From Flavobacteriaceae bacterium (lineage in GTDB: Bacteria; Bacteroidota; Bacteroidia; Flavobacteriales; Flavobacteriaceae), in NCBI GenBank assembly GCA_947451525.1, contig CANFZM010000001.1, positions 62,001 through 126,000 on the forward strand: 64,000 bases of DNA, in the 5' to 3' direction. A model generated the notes under the pieces. That model did not search any database, was not told where the DNA came from, and worked only from the letters and a program-made list of their open reading frames with translations. Position 1 is the first letter of the stretch, and every line of letters begins with the position of its first letter. The position numbers and the translations under genes are program-made. Shown piece by piece: positions 58,482 through 64,000 of this stretch.

Positions 58482-60818
58482 TTATCTAATTATCATTACT
58501 TTTTTAATAGTAGTTTCAATACCATCTTGGGCGGAAACCAAAATCATGTATACGCCAGAGGCAACTTTGTATTTACCGAATGCAGTTGTGTCCCATTCAA
58601 TAGTACCTCCTTCGGAAGTAGTTTCAAAAACCAAATTACCTTCAATATCAGTTATTTTAACGGTGGCTTTATTAGTTAAATTGGCAATTTTTACCGTCCC
58701 AGTATATTCTGGGCGAACTGGATTTGGATAAGCATACACGTTATTCAAATCGCCGCTTGCAGCAGTTGAAGTTCCTTTAAAGGAAACCAATCCTTTATCG
58801 GTGGCAAAAAAAACCTCGCCTGTAACTCCATCGATTTCAATGTCATTAACGTTATTAGAAGGCAAAGGCGAATTTTCTTTAGTAAAATGATAAATGGTTT
58901 CTTGTCCGTTAGAAGAAACAAGATACACTCCCGATTCGGCTATGGCAACCCACTTTCTGTTGGCACCATCTACAGCAATATCAATTATAAATTGATCGTA
59001 AAATAATTCTTGTGCCAAATCATTTTCTAGAATAATAATTGCTTTAGATTGAATATCGGTTTCAGAAATAAAAGAATCTACTGATGGAATAATTCGCAAG
59101 CCATTAATAGTACCTATCCAAAGTTGGTTTTTATTGTCTATGGCTAAACATCTCACATCTAGATTTGGAAGATTTCCAGAAGACCCTAATTTAATTGCAA
59201 TGAATTTATTACTGTAATTTTCATTAAATGCTACAACTCCATTTCGATCTTGGGAAATCCATTTGGTGTTGTTTTTATCCACTACAGGTATTCCGTAACT
59301 AGTATCTTTTAAATCGGAAGCAGATTCTATTGGCGTAAAATCATACGATTGCCATTGCCCATTGCTTCTTAAAACTTTTAAGGGTTTAGTTACAAAATTA
59401 TTGGTCATCCATATATCTCCATTTTTATCAAATGCTGGTCCGTTAACTCGAATATCTACATAACTTGGATTTGGCGGTGACAACTGCAACGATTGCAGGC
59501 CATTGGTTCCGGTATTAGTATCATTATATAAAACAGTCGGTATTTCATTATCCACTTTTAAAAGTCCCGAAAAGTAAGAACTTACATAAAACTGCTTTTC
59601 ATTTTTTGGATTAAAGGCTATAGCCGATAACGATTTTGCACCCAATAAATTTGAATATGGAATTTGATCCCAGCCATTACTTGAATATTTACTTATTGGA
59701 TATTGAAACAAACCGTATGGATAATCAAGATTATATGGATTATAGGTTTGGTTATAACGCCCGTATAAAGCCCAGAGTGCAGTACTTGATTTTTTTAATC
59801 TAAATATTTTATTTCTAATTGGTCCATTTGGAAGTAAAACACCCAAATTAGTAGGGTTGGAAATACTAGAAGTAATCAATCCATTTTCGGTGGTACCAAT
59901 ATAAACTTCGTTATTGATGACCGTTGCGCAAGTAAAAGTTGGTGTACTACTGGGTATTTGTGTGCTTTGGATATGATACACTTGAATCATAGTAGCATCG
60001 TAAACAAAAACTTCATTGAGAGTGGCAACAATTAAATAGTTGTTGTAACTTCTTATGTCCACTACTTTCTGAGAATACTGTGCGATTTGAGTAAAAGAAA
60101 TTCCATCATATTTAAATAATTTATTGTCGGATCTTACTGCAAAAACCAAATTATTAAAGGCTGTAATTCCGTTCCAATAGTATCCTGAAATGTCAACCCA
60201 TTGGTTGTAATCGTTTAAAAATGGATTGGTTAAACTCACTTTTCGTACGCCACTTCCTACCGAATTTCCTTGGGTTGCAGCATAAATAAATCCGTTGTTG
60301 ATGCAGGTTTGTTGAACCGAAATATAGTTTCCTTGTGGTCCCATATAATAAGTGTCTCCAAATTCAAAAGTATCTAAATCAAAAACGGAAATACCATAAT
60401 TAGTGGAAACATAAAGTTTATTATTGTATTCTAAAAAATGATTAATTTGCTTAATCCCAGCTGGAACGGGAACCTCATCCCTGATTCCTGCTTTGTACAA
60501 AATCGTTCCGTCTTGGTTCACTACTAATAACAAACCATTACTATTACCTACAAATGTTTTGTTTACCGAATCGCTATGGTAAAAAGCTGTGATTGTTTCT
60601 GCCTTCAAGCCATCAACTGATGTTATGGTTTTAATATCGTTGGTGTCCAGATTATTAGAAAAAAAAGCATTCTCGGAAGAAGCAAAAATGCTTTGAGATG
60701 ATTCTGAAATATCCGTAATTTGATTGAATGAAAAATAACCTTGCCATTTTGGATTATTTTGAGCAAAACCAAAGGCAAAACTGAATAAAACTAGGATGTA
60801 GGAAATTCTCTTGAGCAT
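58482..60818 (-). CDS. porZ: Type IX secretion system protein PorZ-like (beta-propeller plus CTD)
   Basis: 778 residues with a signal peptide (MLKRISYILVLFSFAFGFAQ). Two beta-propeller regions with repeated two-component-regulator-type blades follow (such as LPNLDVRCLAIDNKNQLWIG and INDITDISESSQSIF-like segments). The C-terminal about 85 residues (YAYPNPVRPEYTG to IKKVMIIR) are a type A T9SS sorting domain with the VASGVYMILV strand. This combination, the size and the recO neighbour indicate PorZ, the cell-surface component of the attachment complex that in Porphyromonas handles A-LPS. A different propeller protein secreted by T9SS cannot be excluded. Confidence 0.78.
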   Translation of the reverse strand: MLKRISYILVLFSFAFGFAQNNPKWQGYFSFNQITDISESSQSIFASSENAFFSNNLDTNDIKTITSVDGLKAETITAFYHSDSVNKTFVGNSNGLLLVVNQDGTILYKAGIRDEVPVPAGIKQINHFLEYNNKLYVSTNYGISVFDLDTFEFGDTYYMGPQGNYISVQQTCINNGFIYAATQGNSVGSGVRKVSLTNPFLNDYNQWVDISGYYWNGITAFNNLVFAVRSDNKLFKYDGISFTQIAQYSQKVVDIRSYNNYLIVATLNEVFVYDATMIQVYHIQSTQIPSSTPTFTCATVINNEVYIGTTENGLITSSISNPTNLGVLLPNGPIRNKIFRLKKSSTALWALYGRYNQTYNPYNLDYPYGLFQYPISKYSSNGWDQIPYSNLLGAKSLSAIAFNPKNEKQFYVSSYFSGLLKVDNEIPTVLYNDTNTGTNGLQSLQLSPPNPSYVDIRVNGPAFDKNGDIWMTNNFVTKPLKVLRSNGQWQSYDFTPIESASDLKDTSYGIPVVDKNNTKWISQDRNGVVAFNENYSNKFIAIKLGSSGNLPNLDVRCLAIDNKNQLWIGTINGLRIIPSVDSFISETDIQSKAIIILENDLAQELFYDQFIIDIAVDGANRKWVAIAESGVYLVSSNGQETIYHFTKENSPLPSNNVNDIEIDGVTGEVFFATDKGLVSFKGTSTAASGDLNNVYAYPNPVRPEYTGTVKIANLTNKATVKITDIEGNLVFETTSEGGTIEWDTTAFGKYKVASGVYMILVSAQDGIETTIKKVMIIR

Positions 60819-60840
60819 TATTTTCTATAAATTATAGTTG

Positions 60841-60848
60841 CAAATATA
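60841..60848 (-). promoter_or_regulatory. -7 box of porZ-recO
   Basis: TATATTTG on the minus strand, 22 bp before the porZ ATG. Confidence 0.5.
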
Positions 60849-60886
60849 CTATAAAACGCAATTATATCTGTTTTCATATATCGCAA

Positions 60887-60921
60887 TAAAAAAACCTTCT
60901 TTCCATGACAGAAAGAAGGTT
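60887..60921 (-). terminator. Terminator of gdhA
   Basis: Minus-strand stem AACCTTCTTTC/GAAAGAAGGTT with a T-run, about 25 bp behind the gdhA stop codon. Confidence 0.9.
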
Positions 60922-60945
60922 AGTATATAAATTTTAAGGTTGTTA

Positions 60946-62289
60946 TTATACGATACCTTGAGCAAGCATGGCATCGGCAACTTTAACGAAACCTGCAATA
61001 TTAGCACCTTTTACATAGTCAATATAACCAGTAGCGTCAGAACCATATTTTACACAAGCGGCATGAATATTTGCCATAATTGCTTTAAGTCTTTCATCAA
61101 CTTCTTCTGAAGTCCAACTTAAACGTAAAGAGTTTTGAGACATTTCTAGACCAGAGGTAGCAACACCACCAGCATTAGAAGCTTTTCCTGGTGCAAATAA
61201 TATTTTAGCGTTTTGGAAAACGATAACTGCTTCTGGAGTAGAAGGCATATTAGCACCTTCGGCCACACAGATACATCCGTTAGCCACTAATGTTTTAGCT
61301 TCCTCTTCGTTTAACTCATTTTGAGTAGCACAAGGTAGTGCGATATCACATTTAACTTCCCAAGGGCGTTTACCAGCAACGAATTTTGCATTAGGAAATT
61401 TAGTTACATAATCCGAAATTCTGCCATAGTTAATGTTTTTAATTTCCATTACATAAGCTAATTTCTCAGCTGTAATTCCGTCTGCATCGTAGATATATCC
61501 AGAAGAATCTGACATTGTTACTACTTTACCTCCTAATTGAGTTGCTTTTTCGGTTGCATATTGAGCTACATTTCCAGAACCAGAAACTACTACAGTTTTT
61601 CCTGTAAAACTATCTCCTTTAGTTGCAAGCATGCTTTGTGCAAAATACACATCGCCATATCCTGTAGCTTCTGGACGGATTAATGAACCTCCAAAAGAGA
61701 TTCCTTTTCCTGTTAAAACTCCAGTAAATTCATTTCTTAATCTTTTATATTGACCAAACATGTAGCCAACTTCTCTTCCACCAACACCAATATCTCCAGC
61801 AGGAACGTCGGTATCAGCACCAATATGTTTAGATAATTCGGTCATAAATGCTTGACAGAATTTCATAATTTCAATATCCGATTTTCCTTTTGGATCAAAA
61901 TCTGCTCCACCTTTTCCTCCGCCCATTGGCAAAGTAGTTAAACTGTTTTTGAAAGTTTGCTCAAAAGCAAGGAATTTCAAAATACTTAAGTTTACAGAAG
62001 GATGGAAACGAATTCCTCCTTTGTAAGGACCGATAGCCGAATTCATTTGAATTCTGTAACCTCTATTAACTTGCGTTTCGCCAGCATCGTTAATCCATGT
62101 TACACGGAACATGATAACTCTTTCTGGTTCAACCATTCTTTCCAAAAGCATTTTGCCTTCGTACTTTTTATTTTCTTCGATAAATGGAATTACTGTTTCA
62201 GCTACTTCCTTAACTGCTTGAAGAAATTCAGACTCGTTAGGGTTTTTTTTAGCAACCGCTTCAATAAAGTTGTGGATACTTTGTGACAT
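60946..62289 (-). CDS. gdhA: Glutamate dehydrogenase (NADP-type, hexameric)
   Basis: Reductive amination of 2-oxoglutarate with ammonium. 447 residues, as in the bacterial NADP-dependent class. The signature with the catalytic lysine is LPMGGGKGGADFDPKGKSD (about residue 125), followed by the Asp in DVPAGDIGVGGREVGYM and the Rossmann glycine pattern VVSGSGNVAQYA. Coenzyme preference is inferred from subfamily resemblance. Single gene with a clear -7 box and terminator. With the Amt transporter in the same window it would form the high-ammonium assimilation route. Confidence 0.96.
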   Translation of the reverse strand: MSQSIHNFIEAVAKKNPNESEFLQAVKEVAETVIPFIEENKKYEGKMLLERMVEPERVIMFRVTWINDAGETQVNRGYRIQMNSAIGPYKGGIRFHPSVNLSILKFLAFEQTFKNSLTTLPMGGGKGGADFDPKGKSDIEIMKFCQAFMTELSKHIGADTDVPAGDIGVGGREVGYMFGQYKRLRNEFTGVLTGKGISFGGSLIRPEATGYGDVYFAQSMLATKGDSFTGKTVVVSGSGNVAQYATEKATQLGGKVVTMSDSSGYIYDADGITAEKLAYVMEIKNINYGRISDYVTKFPNAKFVAGKRPWEVKCDIALPCATQNELNEEEAKTLVANGCICVAEGANMPSTPEAVIVFQNAKILFAPGKASNAGGVATSGLEMSQNSLRLSWTSEEVDERLKAIMANIHAACVKYGSDATGYIDYVKGANIAGFVKVADAMLAQGIV

Positions 62290-62335
62290 AAATTAATAAT
62301 ATTAATGTTTAAGAAAACGTTTTCGTAATATTTGA

Positions 62336-62343
62336 CAAATATA
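62336..62343 (-). promoter_or_regulatory. -7 box of gdhA
   Basis: TATATTTG on the minus strand, 46 bp before the gdhA ATG. Confidence 0.5.
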
Positions 62344-62516
62344 CATTTTATTAAAATAATGATGCTATTTTTTTTATATTCTCATAAATATTATATTTTC
62401 TTTAATTTTTTTTGATGATAATTGAATTAATCCTCTGTATTTAAATGTAATTCCACTTTTTTTCGCACTTATCTAAGTATTTTTTTTATTTTATTTCATT
62501 ACTAGTGATGTTTTTA

Positions 62517-62524
62517 TATATTTG
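62517..62524 (+). promoter_or_regulatory. -7 box of the outer-membrane protein gene
   Basis: TATATTTG on the plus strand, 28 bp before the ATG at 62553. Confidence 0.55.
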
Positions 62525-62552
62525 TCGGGAATTGATTTAATCTGTATAAAAA

Positions 62553-63341
62553 ATGACCAAATATATTATCCTCCCTTTTCTGGTATTGTTCGGTTTTACC
62601 AATATAGCAATTGCACAGCTTGGTTTTTCACATGAAATTGGAGTAATAGCAGGACCTGTAGCATTCCAATCAGATTATGGACAAAGTGGAAATGCAGCTA
62701 CTACTTTTGGAAATACCGGTTATGGAATCGGAATCGTGCATTATTTAAATTTTGCTTACCAAGCAGAATGTAATTGCTACACTCCTGAAACTTATTTTAA
62801 TGATCACTTTAAACTAAGAACTGAATTATCTTACAACAAAGTTAATTTTAAAAATTATGGTAAATGGGTTGATCCAAGTAGTACTAGTTTATTTGCAAAC
62901 CAATTGCGCGCCATGAGAGGAAGCACTGCCATAACCAATATTGGTATGCAATTAGAATTCTTCCCATATAGTATTAGAGATTTTTCTGCTACTCCTGGAA
63001 GTTTTGCCCCTTTTATTAGTTTAGGAGGTCAGTTTAGTTTTTATAATCCTAAGGCTTATTCTGAAATGGGACCTGGTTTAGGGCAATTAACTACAGTAAC
63101 GCCAACAAAATATATTGATGCTTTTGATCTTAAAGGCGGAACAACTTTATCTGTAGTTACTAGTATGGGTACTCGTTATAAATTATCACCTCTTTCGGAT
63201 TTAATGGTTGATTTAAGATTTCAGTATTATTTTTCTAACTGGGTAGATGGATTGAGTCCAAACCCAGATCTTCATCCAGAAAATAAATCGAACGACTGGA
63301 ATGTTTGGTTGAACTTTGGTTACATCTACTACATTCAGTAA
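62553..63341 (+). CDS. Outer-membrane beta-barrel protein, Flavobacteriaceae-specific family
   Basis: 262 residues with a signal peptide (MTKYIILPFLVLFGFTNIAI, cleavage after AIAQ). The mature protein alternates polar and hydrophobic residues in strands (LGFSHEIGVIAGPVAFQSDY, FKLRTELSYNKVNF, MQLEFFPYSIRDF, LMVDLRFQYYFSNWVDGL) and ends in aromatic IYYIQ, as barrels do. It resembles proteins I recall as the THC0290_0291 family, with no established function. Single gene with its own promoter box and terminator, divergent from gdhA. Confidence 0.7.
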   Translation: MTKYIILPFLVLFGFTNIAIAQLGFSHEIGVIAGPVAFQSDYGQSGNAATTFGNTGYGIGIVHYLNFAYQAECNCYTPETYFNDHFKLRTELSYNKVNFKNYGKWVDPSSTSLFANQLRAMRGSTAITNIGMQLEFFPYSIRDFSATPGSFAPFISLGGQFSFYNPKAYSEMGPGLGQLTTVTPTKYIDAFDLKGGTTLSVVTSMGTRYKLSPLSDLMVDLRFQYYFSNWVDGLSPNPDLHPENKSNDWNVWLNFGYIYYIQ

Positions 63342-63360
63342 ATCATTATAAAACATAAAA

Positions 63361-63394
63361 AAATCCCGATTTCTAAATTCAGAAATCGGGATTT
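63361..63394. terminator. Bidirectional terminator between convergent genes
   Basis: AAATCCCGATTTCT/AGAAATCGGGATTT around a 6-nt loop, with T-runs on both strands. It serves the outer-membrane protein gene (plus) and the trans-sulfuration gene (minus). Confidence 0.9.
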
Positions 63395-63400
63395 TGTTTT

Positions 63401-64000
<600 letters not shown>

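Overview
The window is chromosomal DNA of an AT-rich member of the Bacteroidota, almost certainly Flavobacteriaceae and most like Flavobacterium. The evidence is the protein content (an IPExxxVDY-motif protein next to pyruvate kinase, a PorZ-like type IX secretion protein beside recO, a one-cysteine DksA-like protein, a carboxypeptidase-D-domain TonB receptor, a very long PurF), Bacteroidota-type promoters (TAnnTTTG -7 boxes, several with TTG/TTTG about 20 nt upstream), weak Shine-Dalgarno sequences, and typical Flavobacterium interspersed intergenic repeats. Most of the window is core metabolism and envelope biology. No tRNA, rRNA, CRISPR array, transposase or prophage was seen.

Layout. 1-4.6 kb: end of a class A beta-lactamase-like serine hydrolase, an Amt ammonium transporter, an L,D-transpeptidase lipoprotein and an NTF2-like secreted protein. 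4.55-5.18 kb: a tandem pair of about 75-nt predicted small RNA genes. 5.2-9.8 kb: purF, a PfkB kinase, a small HTH protein, rnhA and purN. 9.8-14.6 kb: acpP, fabF, rnc, the IPExxxVDY protein and pyk. 14.6-22.5 kb is the accessory zone: a 21-bp minisatellite, an unrecognised protein, a complete type III restriction-modification system behind a large nested palindrome, a RelE-type toxin-antitoxin pair and a mosaic of dispersed repeats. 22.5-32.7 kb: a Bax-inhibitor-1-like protein, an M13 peptidase lipoprotein, two SGNH proteins plus an MBOAT acyltransferase (probable extracellular polymer O-acylation) with a HigBA-type module between them, dinB and a CYTH protein. 32.7-44.2 kb: an RlpA-like protein, a small membrane protein, a TonB receptor, pgi, an M23 peptidase, and an aromatic amino-acid catabolic group (tryptophan dioxygenase, DUF3108 protein, HPPD, homogentisate dioxygenase) that contains a third predicted sRNA. 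44.4-58.4 kb: an APC permease, a patatin-Omp85 protein with uvrC, a PLP decarboxylase with 5-formyl-THF cyclo-ligase, lspA, a DksA-like protein, ileS, an esterase and recO. 58.5-64 kb: porZ, gdhA, an outer-membrane beta-barrel protein and the end of a trans-sulfuration enzyme.

How the genes work together. acpP-fabF is fatty-acid elongation; purF and purN are purine synthesis steps; hppD and hmgA are consecutive steps of tyrosine breakdown, with tryptophan dioxygenase nearby. LspA matures lipoproteins such as the L,D-transpeptidase, M13 and M23 enzymes encoded here. PorZ belongs to type IX secretion. Amt and GdhA both serve ammonium assimilation.

Most interesting observations: (i) two tandem sRNA genes on the minus strand, each with a TTTTG-N20-TATATTTG promoter and a terminator whose outermost base pair differs by a compensatory change, plus an unrelated or distantly related third one at 41.6 kb whose terminator contains the -33 box of the next operon; (ii) an in-frame 31-codon palindromic repeat inside the essential gene ileS; (iii) a dispersed palindromic element that supplies the 5' end of the patatin-Omp85 reading frame; (iv) a 115-bp nested palindrome just upstream of the type III methyltransferase; (v) a candidate operator and a structured leader in front of fabF. 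All functional readings come from sequence inspection alone, without database searches.
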